Shown: positions 18,850 to 27,489, numbered from the stretch's first letter. The stretch is 64,000 bases of DNA from Streptomyces nojiriensis (GCF_017639205.1 NZ_CP071139.1:5207501-5271500), one strand, 5' to 3'. Notes: generated by a model not told the origin, from the sequence alone. Translations and numbers: made by a program.

Positions 18850-20469
18850 GTGACTATCTGTCAAACCGTGAGCGGGGTGGGCGTGCAGGAGGCCCTCCCG
18901 CCGTCGGAGCCGCCTGGTCTTCGGGTGCGTCGCTCGTGGCGGGGTGGGTTGCTGCGGGCGCTGGTGGCAGGTCTCGTCCTGATGGCCGGCCTGGCCCTGC
19001 CCGTGGTGGCCCCGCAGCCCGCCCAGGCCGTACCGCCCGGCACCTACGCCTACGTCGCCAACTTCCAGGACGACACGGTGTCGGTGATCGACACGGCGAC
19101 GAACACGGTGGTGGTCACGGTTCCCGTCGGCCATGCGCCGTGGGGAGTGGCGGTGTCGCCGAACGGCACCCGCGCCTACGTCACCAACCGCACCAGTGGC
19201 ACGGTGTCCGTGATCAACACCGCGACCGACACGGTCGTCGCCACCGTCCCCGTCGGCCTTGAGCCCCTCGGAGTGGCGGTGTCGCCGAACGGCGCCCGCG
19301 CCTACGTCACCAACTACGGCGCCGACACCGTGTCCGTGATCAACACGAACACCAACACGGTCGTCGCCACCATCCCCGTCGGCGATGCGCCCATCGGGGT
19401 GGCGGTGTCGCCGAACGGCGCCCGCGCCTACGTCACCAATTCCGAAGCCGACACGGTGTCCGTGATCAAAACCGCCACCAACACCGTCGTGGCCACCGTC
19501 CCCGTCGGCGACTCCCCGTTCGGGGTGGCGGTGTCGCCGGACAGCGCCCGCGCCTACGTCACCAATTACGGCGCCGACACGGTGTCCGTGATCAACACGG
19601 CGACGAACATGGTCGTCGCCACCGTCTCCGTCGGCGATGCGCCCCAGGGGGTGGCGGTGTCGCGGGACGGCACCCGCGCCTACGTCGTCAACGCCGACGC
19701 CGACACGGTGTCCGTGATCAACACGGCGACGAACACGGTCGTCGCCACCGTCTCCGTCGGCGATGCGCCCCGAGAGGTGGCGCTGTCGCCGGACGGCACC
19801 CACGCCTACGTCACCAACGCCAACGGCGGCACGGTGTCCGTGATCGACACCGCCACCAATATCGTCGTGGCCACCGTCCCCGTCGACGACCTCCCGTTCG
19901 GGGTGGCGATCGGGGTCGTGCCCCGGCCGGCTCCGGCGCTGACCCTGATCAAGCTCACCGCCGGCGGGACGTTCACCCAGGGCGGGCAGGGCACCTACAC
20001 CCTCACCGTCACCAACACCGGCGACCTGCCCACCGACGGCAGCACCGTCACCCTCACCGACACCCTCCCCGCCGGCCTGACCCCGGTCGGCTTCTCCGGC
20101 ACCGGATGGACCTGCACCCTCACCCCGCTGTCCTGCACCCGCAGCGACATCCTCGCCCCCGGCGCCGGCTACCCGCCCCTCACCCTCACCGTCCGGATCG
20201 CTCCCCACGCGCCGAAGCAGGTCACCAACACCGCCACCGTCACCGGCGGCGGCGCCACCGGCACCAGCATCGCCACCGCGACCACCACCGTCGACAGGAA
20301 GCAGCAGCCCAAGCCCCCGCACCACGACCGCCCGGGCCACGGCAAGCCGGGTCACGGGAAGCCGGGTCACGGGAAGCCCGGCCACGGGAAGCCCGGCCAC
20401 GGCAAGCCGGGTCACGGAAAGCCCGGCCACGACCGGCCCGACCACGGCCACCGCCCCGGCCCCCGGTAG
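18850..20469 (+). CDS. secreted YVTN beta-propeller protein with DUF11 domain and PGHGK tail
   Basis: 539 aa. GTG 18850 follows GGGAGG. A long signal peptide has a hydrophobic core (LLRALVAGLVLMAGLALPVV) and AQA cleavage near residue 59. Residues 67-360 are seven YVTN repeats of exactly 42 aa, enough for a complete seven-blade propeller. A DUF11 repeat domain (about 365-485) follows, then a basic His/Gly/Pro tail of six PGHGK units. It is likely cell-wall or matrix associated; no sortase motif is seen. It interrupts the usual hem gene neighbourhood. Confidence 0.85.
   Translation: MTICQTVSGVGVQEALPPSEPPGLRVRRSWRGGLLRALVAGLVLMAGLALPVVAPQPAQAVPPGTYAYVANFQDDTVSVIDTATNTVVVTVPVGHAPWGVAVSPNGTRAYVTNRTSGTVSVINTATDTVVATVPVGLEPLGVAVSPNGARAYVTNYGADTVSVINTNTNTVVATIPVGDAPIGVAVSPNGARAYVTNSEADTVSVIKTATNTVVATVPVGDSPFGVAVSPDSARAYVTNYGADTVSVINTATNMVVATVSVGDAPQGVAVSRDGTRAYVVNADADTVSVINTATNTVVATVSVGDAPREVALSPDGTHAYVTNANGGTVSVIDTATNIVVATVPVDDLPFGVAIGVVPRPAPALTLIKLTAGGTFTQGGQGTYTLTVTNTGDLPTDGSTVTLTDTLPAGLTPVGFSGTGWTCTLTPLSCTRSDILAPGAGYPPLTLTVRIAPHAPKQVTNTATVTGGGATGTSIATATTTVDRKQQPKPPHHDRPGHGKPGHGKPGHGKPGHGKPGHGKPGHGKPGHDRPDHGHRPGPR
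19048..19929 (+). repeat. seven tandem 126-bp repeats (YVTN blades)
   Basis: Seven head-to-tail 126-bp units each encode 42 aa of the form AYVTN...TVSVINTATNTVVATVPVGD.P.GVAVSP.G.R. There are no indels between copies. High nucleotide identity makes the array a likely site of copy-number change. Confidence 0.85.
20331..20432 (+). repeat. 15-bp tandem repeats encoding PGHGK units
   Basis: Repeats of ccgggccacgg(c/g)aag encode six PGHGK pentapeptides in the tail of the YVTN protein. The tail is His/Lys-rich and may bind metal or polyanion. Confidence 0.7.
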
Positions 20470-20490
20470 CCGCACACCGGCATGACGAAC

Positions 20491-20534
20491 GCCCCGGCGC
20501 CGGCCACCCACCCTCGGACCGCCGGCGCCGGGGC
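20491..20534. terminator. terminator between YVTN gene and GlxA-type regulator gene
   Basis: Perfect 13-bp stem GCCCCGGCGCCGG / complement with an 18-nt loop, 21 nt after the YVTN stop and between convergent genes. Confidence 0.75.
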
Positions 20535-20614
20535 ATCCCATGACCACGCAACCCCACACCACGGCGCGCCGCCCGAAGCCTGCGCCGGCCCCTCGCGCCC
20601 GACCGGACCACCGA

Positions 20615-21565
20615 TCAGGTGGGGTTCGCGCTGCGGAACGCGCGGCGGTAGGTGTCGGGCGGGACGCCGACGACCCGTTTGAACTGGCGGCGCAGCGTCG
20701 TCGCCGTACCCATGCCGGTGGCGACCGCCACCGCCTCTATCGTCTCGTCGGTGGCCTCCAGCAACTCCTGTGCGCGGCGTACGCGCTGGGTCAGCAGCCA
20801 TTGCAGCGGGGTCTGGCCGGTGACCGCCCGGAACTGCCGCCCCAGGTGGCGCGGGCTCGTACTGGCCCGGCGCGCCATGTCGGTGACGGTCAGCGGCCGG
20901 TCCAGGCGCTGCTGGGCCCAGGCGAGCAGCCCGGCGAGCTGGTGGTCGCCGCCCGTGACCTGCACCGGGGTGGCCACGAACTGCGCCTGGCCGCCGGGCC
21001 GGTGCGGCGCCATGACCAGGCGGCGGGCGATGGAGTTGGCGACGGCGGCGCCGTGGTCGAGGTGGATCAGGTGCAGGCACAGGTCCACGGCGGCGGCCTT
21101 GCCCGCGGCCGTGAGCACGCTGCCGTTGTCGGTGTAGAGCACGTCCGGGTCGACCTCGGCCAGCGGATGGCGTGCGCTCAGCTCCGCGGCGTGCGCCCAG
21201 TGGGTGGTGGCCCGCCGCCCGTCCAGCAGGCCCGCGGCGCCGAGCACGAAGGCCCCGGTGCACAGGGAGGCGACCCGGGCGCCCGCGGCGTGGGCCGCGC
21301 GCACGGCGTCGACCAGCTCGGGCGGTGGCGGCTCGTCCACGTCGGCGCAGGCGGGCACGATCACGGTGTCGGCCCGGACCAGGCGCTCCAGACCGTGGTC
21401 GGGCTCGACGGTGAAGGGGCCGACGCGCACCGGTCCGGGGCCGCAGAGCAGTACGTCGTACCAGCCCTGGGGGGCGTCGGGCGGGGGGTTGCCGAAGATC
21501 TCGTAGGCCACCGCCAGCTCGAAGTGCAGCAGGCGGCCGGCGGCCGCCAGGGCGACAGTGGGCAT
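20615..21565 (-). CDS. GlxA family transcriptional regulator (DJ-1/PfpI + AraC)
   Basis: 316 aa. The N-terminal DJ-1/PfpI-like domain contains the elbow-like ASLCTGAFVLGAAGLLDGR with a Cys. The C-terminal AraC domain has two helix-turn-helices (PLTVTDMARRASTSPRHLGRQFRAVTG and EAVAVATGMGTATTLRRQFKRVVG). ATG 21565 is preferred. TACACT ends 7 nt before it, so the mRNA may be leaderless. A longer frame reaches GTG 21604. It is divergent from the reductase gene and probably controls it. Confidence 0.86.
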   Translation of the reverse strand: MPTVALAAAGRLLHFELAVAYEIFGNPPPDAPQGWYDVLLCGPGPVRVGPFTVEPDHGLERLVRADTVIVPACADVDEPPPPELVDAVRAAHAAGARVASLCTGAFVLGAAGLLDGRRATTHWAHAAELSARHPLAEVDPDVLYTDNGSVLTAAGKAAAVDLCLHLIHLDHGAAVANSIARRLVMAPHRPGGQAQFVATPVQVTGGDHQLAGLLAWAQQRLDRPLTVTDMARRASTSPRHLGRQFRAVTGQTPLQWLLTQRVRRAQELLEATDETIEAVAVATGMGTATTLRRQFKRVVGVPPDTYRRAFRSANPT

Positions 21566-21690
21566 GTCCGAAAGTGTACGGGTGATGTCGTTCCGGACCA
21601 TCACGTTCGGGCACGGCCCGCGCCGAGACTGGGTGCATCGAGCCGCACGGGGCGCACGGGCCGCAGCGGACGCAGGGGACGGGGAGAGCG

Positions 21691-22740
21691 ATGAGCACGG
21701 TGGGTACGGCGGGCGCGGCGGGTGCGGTGGTGGTCTACGGGGCGACGGGGCACACGGGTCGTTTCATCGTCGCCGAGCTGCGCAGGCGCGGCATCGCCAC
21801 GGTCGTCTCCGGCCGTGACGGAGCCCGGCTGGAGGCGCTGGCGGCCGAGGACGGGGACGTGCTCGTCCGCCCGGCCTCCGTGGACGACCCGGTCTCCCTG
21901 GACCGCGCCCTCGCCGGAGCCGCGGCCGTCATCAACGCCGCCGGGCCGTTCGCGGTGACGGGCGGTCCGGTCGTCGAGGCGGCCCTGCGCGCGGGGATCC
22001 CCTACGTCGACGTCGCGGCGGAGATCGAGGCGAACGCGGCGATGTTCGCCGACCACACGGAAGCGGCCCGTACGGCGGGGGTGCCCGTGGTGCCGGCCAT
22101 GGCCTTCTACGGGGGCCTGGGCGACCTGCTGGCCGGCGCGGCGATGGGCGGCTGGACCGCGGCGGACGAGGTGCACGTCGCGTACGGGCTGAGCAGCTGG
22201 CAGCCCACGGCGGGCACCAGGAAGGCCGGAGAGGTGTCCCACGAGCGCCGCGGGGGCCGCCGGGTGAGGTTCGCGGACGGCGCCCTGCAGTACCACGACG
22301 ACCAGTTGTCGCAGCAGGACTGGGTCTTCCCGGAGCCGCTCGGCCGGCGGGCGGTGATCGCGGAGTTCACCATGGCCGACGTCGTCACCGTGCCCAGCCA
22401 CGTCGCCGTGCCGGAGGTGCGTACGTACATGGCCGTGGAGGCCGCCCGGGACCTCGCCGGGGCGGACACGCCGGCGCCGGAGGCCGTCGACGACCTCGGG
22501 CGGTCGGACCAGACCTTCGTCGTCGACGTCCTGGTCCGCGCGGGCGGCGTCGAACGCCGCGCCACCGCCCACGGCCGGGACATCTACGCGGTCACCGCGC
22601 CCCTGGCGGTGGAGGCCGTCGAGCGCATCCTGTCCGGGCGCACCCGGACGACGGGCGTGGCCTCGGCCGCGGCGATGTTCGACGCGCCGGACTTCCTGCG
22701 GGCGCTGGCGCCGTACCTGTCGGTGGACGTCTCGAACTGA
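21691..22740 (+). CDS. saccharopine dehydrogenase-like NAD(P)-binding protein
   Basis: 349 aa. An N-terminal Rossmann segment (VVVYGATGHTGRFIVAELRRRG) belongs to the saccharopine dehydrogenase/trans-acting enoyl reductase group, followed by INAAGPFAVTGGPVVEAALRAGIPYVD typical of that family. The C-terminal catalytic part is divergent and the substrate is unknown. GGGGAG upstream supports ATG 21691. It is transcribed away from the GlxA-type regulator with ~125 bp between start codons. Confidence 0.82.
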   Translation: MSTVGTAGAAGAVVVYGATGHTGRFIVAELRRRGIATVVSGRDGARLEALAAEDGDVLVRPASVDDPVSLDRALAGAAAVINAAGPFAVTGGPVVEAALRAGIPYVDVAAEIEANAAMFADHTEAARTAGVPVVPAMAFYGGLGDLLAGAAMGGWTAADEVHVAYGLSSWQPTAGTRKAGEVSHERRGGRRVRFADGALQYHDDQLSQQDWVFPEPLGRRAVIAEFTMADVVTVPSHVAVPEVRTYMAVEAARDLAGADTPAPEAVDDLGRSDQTFVVDVLVRAGGVERRATAHGRDIYAVTAPLAVEAVERILSGRTRTTGVASAAAMFDAPDFLRALAPYLSVDVSN

Positions 22741-22834
22741 CCTGCTGCCGGCCGCACGGGTGGAGCCCGGGAACGGGGGGCCCGGGCTCTACCCTTGTCC
22801 GGACTGCTGTCGATGCTCGAAGAGGCGACTGAAG

Positions 22835-23836
22835 ATGAGCGCGTACGGATCCTTCCCCGGTTCGCGGCCCCGCCGGCTGCGCACCACCCCGGCGATGCGG
22901 CGGATGGTCGCCGAGAACCGGCTGCACCCCTCGGACCTGATCCTCCCGGCGTTCGTCCGGGAGGGCATCAGCGAGCCCCTGGCGATCTCCGCGATGCCGG
23001 GCGTGGTGCAGCACACCCGGGACACGCTGCGGAAGGCCGCCGTCGAGGCGGTCGAGGCGGGGGTCGCCGGGATCATGCTGTTCGGTGTCCCGGCCGACGA
23101 GAACAAGGACGCGCTGGGCACGGCGGGCACCGAGCCGGACGGGATCCTGCAGGTCGCGATCCGCGATGTGAAGGCCGAGGTCGGGGACGACCTGGTGATC
23201 ATGTCGGACCTGTGCCTGGACGAGTACACCGACCACGGCCACTGCGGTGTGCTGGACGAGCACGGGCGCGTCGACAACGACGCGACGCTGGAGCGCTACG
23301 CCGAGATGGCGCAGGTCCAGGCGGACGCGGGCGTCCACGTGGTCGGGCCGAGCGGGATGATGGACGGGCAGGTCGGCGTCATCCGTGACGCGCTGGACGA
23401 GACCGGGCACGAGGACGTCTCGATCCTCGCGTACACGGCGAAGTACTCGTCCGCCTTCTACGGCCCCTTCCGCGAGGCCGTCGCCTCCTCGCTGCAGGGT
23501 GACCGCAAGACGTACCAGCAGGACCCGGCGAACGCCCGGGAGTCGCTGCGGGAGCTCGCCCTCGACCTGGAGGAGGGCGCGGACATGGTGATGGTGAAGC
23601 CGGCCGGCCCGTACCTCGACATCCTGTACCGGGTCGCGCAGGCGGTGGACGTTCCGGTGGCGGCGTACCAGATCAGCGGCGAGTTCGCGATGATCGAGGC
23701 GGCGGCGGAGAAGGGCTGGATCGAGCGCGACCGCGCCATCCTGGAGACCCTGCTGGGCATCAAGCGGGCGGGTGCCGACACGATCCTCACCTACTGGGCG
23801 ACCGAGGTCGCGGGCTGGCTGCGCGAGACCCGCTGA
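22835..23836 (+). CDS. hemB: delta-aminolevulinic acid dehydratase (porphobilinogen synthase)
   Basis: 333 aa; condenses two 5-aminolevulinates into porphobilinogen. Active-site Lys in TAKYSSAFYGPFR and Schiff-base Lys in ADMVMVKPAGPYLD are seen. DLCLDEYTDHGHCGVL lacks the full Cys triad of zinc enzymes (Asp replaces Cys), suggesting a magnesium-dependent type. It works between HemA and HemC but lies 4 kb after hemD with its own spacer. Confidence 0.96.
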   Translation: MSAYGSFPGSRPRRLRTTPAMRRMVAENRLHPSDLILPAFVREGISEPLAISAMPGVVQHTRDTLRKAAVEAVEAGVAGIMLFGVPADENKDALGTAGTEPDGILQVAIRDVKAEVGDDLVIMSDLCLDEYTDHGHCGVLDEHGRVDNDATLERYAEMAQVQADAGVHVVGPSGMMDGQVGVIRDALDETGHEDVSILAYTAKYSSAFYGPFREAVASSLQGDRKTYQQDPANARESLRELALDLEEGADMVMVKPAGPYLDILYRVAQAVDVPVAAYQISGEFAMIEAAAEKGWIERDRAILETLLGIKRAGADTILTYWATEVAGWLRETR

Positions 23837-23845
23837 CGGTCTGTC

Positions 23846-24190
23846 CTACGGCCAGTCGACGAGGCCGTGGAAGACGACGAAGTCGAAGACGGCGGCGGCC
23901 GGAGCGGCCACCGCGAACCACACCCTGGCGGCGGCGTAGCGCCGCTGCCAGGGCAGCCCCCACGCGGCGACCAGCACGGCCAGAACCACCAGCAGGCCGA
24001 ACCCGAAGACGGGGAAGGCGACGTGGTACGAGGCGTCGAACCGGTCGCTCGCCGCGTCGCCGCAGGAGTCGCAGGCCATCGGGGACAGCCCGGCGAAGAA
24101 GAACGCGACGGCCGCGAGCGGCAGCGTCAGCAGGGTGGAGACGAGCGGCGCGACGAACGCGCGGGGGTGGCGGGCGGTGTCCGGTGTCAT
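23846..24190 (-). CDS. small three-helix membrane protein
   Basis: 114 aa with three hydrophobic stretches (about 11-33, 57-78, 88-110) and a CDSC pair between the first two. No family recognised. ATG 24190 has AAGGAG 12 nt upstream, slightly far, so the start is provisional. It converges on hemB with only 9 bp between stop codons and is divergent from the WXG100 operon. Confidence 0.65.
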   Translation of the reverse strand: MTPDTARHPRAFVAPLVSTLLTLPLAAVAFFFAGLSPMACDSCGDAASDRFDASYHVAFPVFGFGLLVVLAVLVAAWGLPWQRRYAAARVWFAVAAPAAAVFDFVVFHGLVDWP

Positions 24191-24274
24191 GGATCCAGTG
24201 AACTCCTTGCAAAGACATGGAACATGAGTGCGCGTACTCAGCTGACCCCCCTCGCCCACCTGCGAAACTCTTAG

Positions 24275-24302
24275 GCGTGCGTATGTATGTACGTACGCAC
24301 GC
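24275..24302. promoter_or_regulatory. inverted repeat upstream of WXG100 operon
   Basis: Arms GCGTGCGTA and TACGCACGC are perfect complements around a 10-nt centre, 34 nt before the first WXG100 start. It could be an operator or an mRNA leader hairpin for the toxin operon. No known consensus matched. Confidence 0.5.
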
Positions 24303-24335
24303 ATGTGGCGTGGCAGTGCCGAAGAGGGGGTGGAC

Positions 24336-24722
24336 ATGACGGACGGCGATCTCAGCGTTTCGGAGGACGGCCTCACCAGGCTCGCGGACGACCTCGACGC
24401 GATGCAGGGTCATCTGGAGCGCCAGATCCGGAACATGGACCGGGTGGTCGACAGCATCGCGGCGGGCTGGCAAGGGCCCACGGCCACGGCGTACCGCGCC
24501 CTGCACCGGGGAGCCGCCGAGGACGCCGTGCGGATCCGGCAGGTGCTCTCCCTCCTCGAAGACGCCACCAGGGCCTCCCGTGACGGCTTCACGGCCCAAG
24601 AGCTGGAGGTCCTGGCCGCGTTCAAGCGCGTCCAGAGCCAGGAGGACGTGTCCGCGTCGGCCGCGGAGCTGACCGTGCCGGACCAGCCGGCCGCCCCGCA
24701 CAGCCGTCTGCAGGACATCTGA
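24336..24722 (+). CDS. WXG100 family ESX protein (first of pair)
   Basis: 128 aa helical-hairpin protein with a WQG turn (AAGWQGPTATAYR, near 44-56) between two amphipathic helices, as in EsxA/EsxB proteins exported by type VII secretion. A C-terminal extension of about 35 residues follows the second helix. ATG 24336 with GAGGGGG upstream. It is 23 nt before a second WXG100 gene and then the toxin gene, so the three probably form one operon and the pair may chaperone or co-export the toxin. No EccC/EccB-like secretion gene is in this window. Confidence 0.85.
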   Translation: MTDGDLSVSEDGLTRLADDLDAMQGHLERQIRNMDRVVDSIAAGWQGPTATAYRALHRGAAEDAVRIRQVLSLLEDATRASRDGFTAQELEVLAAFKRVQSQEDVSASAAELTVPDQPAAPHSRLQDI

Positions 24723-24745
24723 GAGCAGCGAGGAACAGCACCACC

Positions 24746-25051
24746 ATGTCGGACGACGACCGGATAACTGTCGATTTCGCCACCCTGCAGCGCCTGTCGG
24801 GTGACCTGGAGGAGATCCTCAAGGACCTCAACGAGAAGCTGGACCTGCTCTACGAGCGCGCCAAGAAGGCCGTTCTGGGCTGGGACGGCGAGGCCCGGCA
24901 GGCCTTCATCGACGAGCTGGACAAGTGGGACCGCTCGGCCCAGGACCTCAAGGCCGCGCAGGCCTGGCTCCACGAGGTCGTGGTCAAGGGCCACCTCAAC
25001 TACGCCGCTGCGAACAGGTCCGTGCTCCAGGGCTGGGGAGGCGGCGCCTGA
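24746..25051 (+). CDS. WXG100 family ESX protein (second of pair)
   Basis: 101 aa. Helix, WDG turn (VLGWDGEARQAFIDELDKW) and second helix give a typical WXG100 hairpin. Its TGA stop overlaps the ATG of the toxin gene (TGATG), so translation is coupled. It likely heterodimerises with the preceding WXG100 protein or with the toxin's N-terminal helical region. Confidence 0.88.
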   Translation: MSDDDRITVDFATLQRLSGDLEEILKDLNEKLDLLYERAKKAVLGWDGEARQAFIDELDKWDRSAQDLKAAQAWLHEVVVKGHLNYAAANRSVLQGWGGGA

Positions 25052-26844
25052 TGGCCGGACCCACCCCGGGCCCCGGCCCGGCGCAGCCGCCCGCCGGAGG
25101 CGGCAACATCGACGTCAAGCCGTCGAGCCTGTGGAACGTCTCCGGCCGGGTCGCCGGTCAGCAGGACCCCATGATGCGCGGCGGGAACACCCTCGTGCAG
25201 GAGCTGCAGAAGTACCCGGACGCCGGCGGGGCGGGCACCAGCGCCGAGAAGTTCGCGCAGGCCTACAAGAAGATAGGCAACCGCTGGCTGGAGGTGCTGG
25301 GCAAGAGCGTGGTGAGCATCGGGGGCGTCGCCGTCGGCTTCACGGAGACCGCCAACGCCTACACCAAGGCCGATGCGGCGGCCCACCCCAAGCCCGGACA
25401 GGCCCCGGAGCAGCGCCCGCTGCCCACGGTCATCGACAAGGACCCGAAGTTCGGCGACGTCCCCGACATCAAGTGGGGTGACGACGACGGCGGTGACGAC
25501 CTGATCCGCGGCGCGATGGAGGGCATACCGGAGATCGTCCGGGACGTCCTGCAGCCCGTCGCGAAGCACGTCTTCCGTGTCGGCAAGGTGGCGGACGTCC
25601 ACCCCTTCCCGCAGCAGCACTACCTCAACTCGCACTGCCACAGCTGGATGAACGCCTCGACCGTCCCGGGCAACACGGCAGCCGAGCTGACGATGATCGT
25701 CGGCACCATCACCAACCACCAGAAGGCCGACTGGGAAGAGGCCATGCGCACGTTCTGCAGTGCGCTGTGGGGCGGTACGGCATGGGGCCAGACCCGGCAC
25801 GGCCTCCAGTGGGCGCACACCACGGGGCCGTACGGGGCGCAGGCCGCCACGGGCAGTCAGCCGGTGATGACCGTCCTGATGGACGTGGCGGTCAAGATCA
25901 GCGACTGCCTGCGCGAGTACGCGGAAGCGGCCGTCGAGCTGAACCACGACGTCTTCGAGGAGCTCAAGCGGGCCATGAAGCAGGCCGCCATGAGCATCAT
26001 CGAGGACCTCGAGAAGGCCAAGGAGAAGCCCAGCCTCAAGAGCATCGCCGGTGCCGTCACCAGCGTGGCCAGCGGGATCGGCGGGGCCGCCGGATTGCTG
26101 CTGAAGTTCGACGTCAAAACGGTCCTGAAGCTGGACAAGGCCAAGCTCAACCGGATCGTGGACAAGTACACCGGCATCGTGGACGGCCTCACCACGCGCA
26201 TGGAAGCGCTCAAGGACATCCTGGACGAAGCGCACCGCAGCGCCCCGAAGTTCGAGGCCGGCGTCGCCCGCGCCCACGGCTTCGGCGCCCGGTCCCTGGA
26301 GGAGTTCAAGAGCACCTCGCAGACCTGGTTGAAGATCGACTCGGCCACCGGCAAGTACGTGCTGGACCTGGGCGCCAACGAGTACATGGCGGACGGCCAC
26401 ACGCTGGACAAGCACGTGGGCAAGACGGACGAGCAGCTGGCGCAGCGCCTGCGCGACCAGCAGGCGAACGGCCCGACCCAGGCCTGGCCGTTCGGCAAGC
26501 CGAAGCCGAGTGCCTCCTCGGCCTTCCCGAACTACGAGCGGGCGCAGGAACTCACCCAGCACAACCTCAACGAGAACGCCGCGGCGATCGAGGCCTGGAT
26601 CAAGGGCCCGCCGCCGCCGGGCGATGGCGACGTGAAGGACTTCAAGGGGACGGCGCCCAACGGTGAGGTCAGCGGCCGCAGCGTGAGCAAGCAGCCGACC
26701 GACCTGAACGATCCGCTGTCCGGATACAAGACGGGCGGCATGGACGCCAAGGCCGAGGACGTGAAGGGCATCGACACGAGGATCAAGTACGACAGCAGCC
26801 GCAATCCTCCGTTCACCGTCATGACGTCCATGCCCAGCAAGTGA
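25051..26844 (+). CDS. ESX-associated polymorphic toxin with C-terminal RNase A-like domain
   Basis: 597 aa. A Gly/Pro N-terminus and helical export region (about 20-110), then an acidic linker and a long mostly helical middle (150-430). The C-terminus (about 440-597) fits the bacterial CdiA-CT RNase A-like domain: KHVGKTDEQLAQRL gives His455 and Arg466, spaced 11 as in the Yersinia kristensenii toxin (His175/Arg186). ASSAFPNYERAQELTQHNLN and FTVMTSMP end it. Thr592 matches the catalytic Thr, but the usual Tyr two residues on is Met594. It should cut RNA in rival cells after export. An immunity candidate overlaps its stop. Confidence 0.82.
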   Translation: MAGPTPGPGPAQPPAGGGNIDVKPSSLWNVSGRVAGQQDPMMRGGNTLVQELQKYPDAGGAGTSAEKFAQAYKKIGNRWLEVLGKSVVSIGGVAVGFTETANAYTKADAAAHPKPGQAPEQRPLPTVIDKDPKFGDVPDIKWGDDDGGDDLIRGAMEGIPEIVRDVLQPVAKHVFRVGKVADVHPFPQQHYLNSHCHSWMNASTVPGNTAAELTMIVGTITNHQKADWEEAMRTFCSALWGGTAWGQTRHGLQWAHTTGPYGAQAATGSQPVMTVLMDVAVKISDCLREYAEAAVELNHDVFEELKRAMKQAAMSIIEDLEKAKEKPSLKSIAGAVTSVASGIGGAAGLLLKFDVKTVLKLDKAKLNRIVDKYTGIVDGLTTRMEALKDILDEAHRSAPKFEAGVARAHGFGARSLEEFKSTSQTWLKIDSATGKYVLDLGANEYMADGHTLDKHVGKTDEQLAQRLRDQQANGPTQAWPFGKPKPSASSAFPNYERAQELTQHNLNENAAAIEAWIKGPPPPGDGDVKDFKGTAPNGEVSGRSVSKQPTDLNDPLSGYKTGGMDAKAEDVKGIDTRIKYDSSRNPPFTVMTSMPSK

Positions 26845-26858
26845 AAGGCCCTTCGAAG

Positions 26859-27446
26859 ATGTCCATCGACCAGGAGTCCTGGGAGGCGGCGGTACGGCAC
26901 CTCTACGAGGACGCGTACGGGTACGTCGCCACCGGTCCGCGCAAGCACGAGGACTGGCGGATCGACGTGCTCGCCGTCATGGAGCGCGCCGTCCCCGACC
27001 CGCGCGGCTGGGCCGGGCTCGACGACGGCGTGAACGACCCCGGGCGGAAGGAACGCCCCGCCTATCCCTTCCGCCCGCCCTTCAAGGCCGATCCCCTCCG
27101 CCCGATCACCCCGGCCGACGTCGGGGAACGGCTGTGGGAGATCGACCGCGCGAGCGCCGAGAACCTGCTCCTCGCACTCACCGACGAGGGCTGCACCCTG
27201 CGGAACCTCGAACGGTTCAGCGAGAGCTTCGAGGAGTTGCAGGACATGGCCCGCACCGTCCTCGCCCGCTACGGGGACGGCTTCACCTGCCACACCAACG
27301 TCAGCACGGGCCCGCGCAACGGCACGCTGGACTTCCGGGGCGATTCCCGGGGCTGGACGCCGATGACCTTCTACGGGGAGGACTGCGGCCTGGTCGTGGT
27401 CTCCGACACGGAGGTCGGGCTGTTCTGGACCTTCGGCGACGTCTGA
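26859..27446 (+). CDS. probable immunity protein to the RNase A-like toxin
   Basis: 195 aa, acidic, no signal peptide or membrane segment. No family recognised. Position directly after the toxin stop (an in-frame GTG at 26841 even overlaps it) is where the cognate immunity gene of a polymorphic toxin lies. ATG 26859 has AAAGG 10 nt upstream. The C-terminal half is rich in aromatic and acidic residues (TFYGEDCGLVVVSDTEVGLFWTFGDV), plausible for blocking a basic nuclease. The role is inferred from context only. Confidence 0.6.
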   Translation: MSIDQESWEAAVRHLYEDAYGYVATGPRKHEDWRIDVLAVMERAVPDPRGWAGLDDGVNDPGRKERPAYPFRPPFKADPLRPITPADVGERLWEIDRASAENLLLALTDEGCTLRNLERFSESFEELQDMARTVLARYGDGFTCHTNVSTGPRNGTLDFRGDSRGWTPMTFYGEDCGLVVVSDTEVGLFWTFGDV

Positions 27447-27489
27447 GCCCGTCTTCCGGTCGTTCAACGCGAATTGAGACAATGATCCG

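Noticed and set aside
17239..20562. A 1107-codon antisense frame over hemD and the YVTN gene
   Set aside because: It is a high-GC shadow of real genes on the plus strand, with no start site and repetitive translation that mirrors the YVTN repeats.
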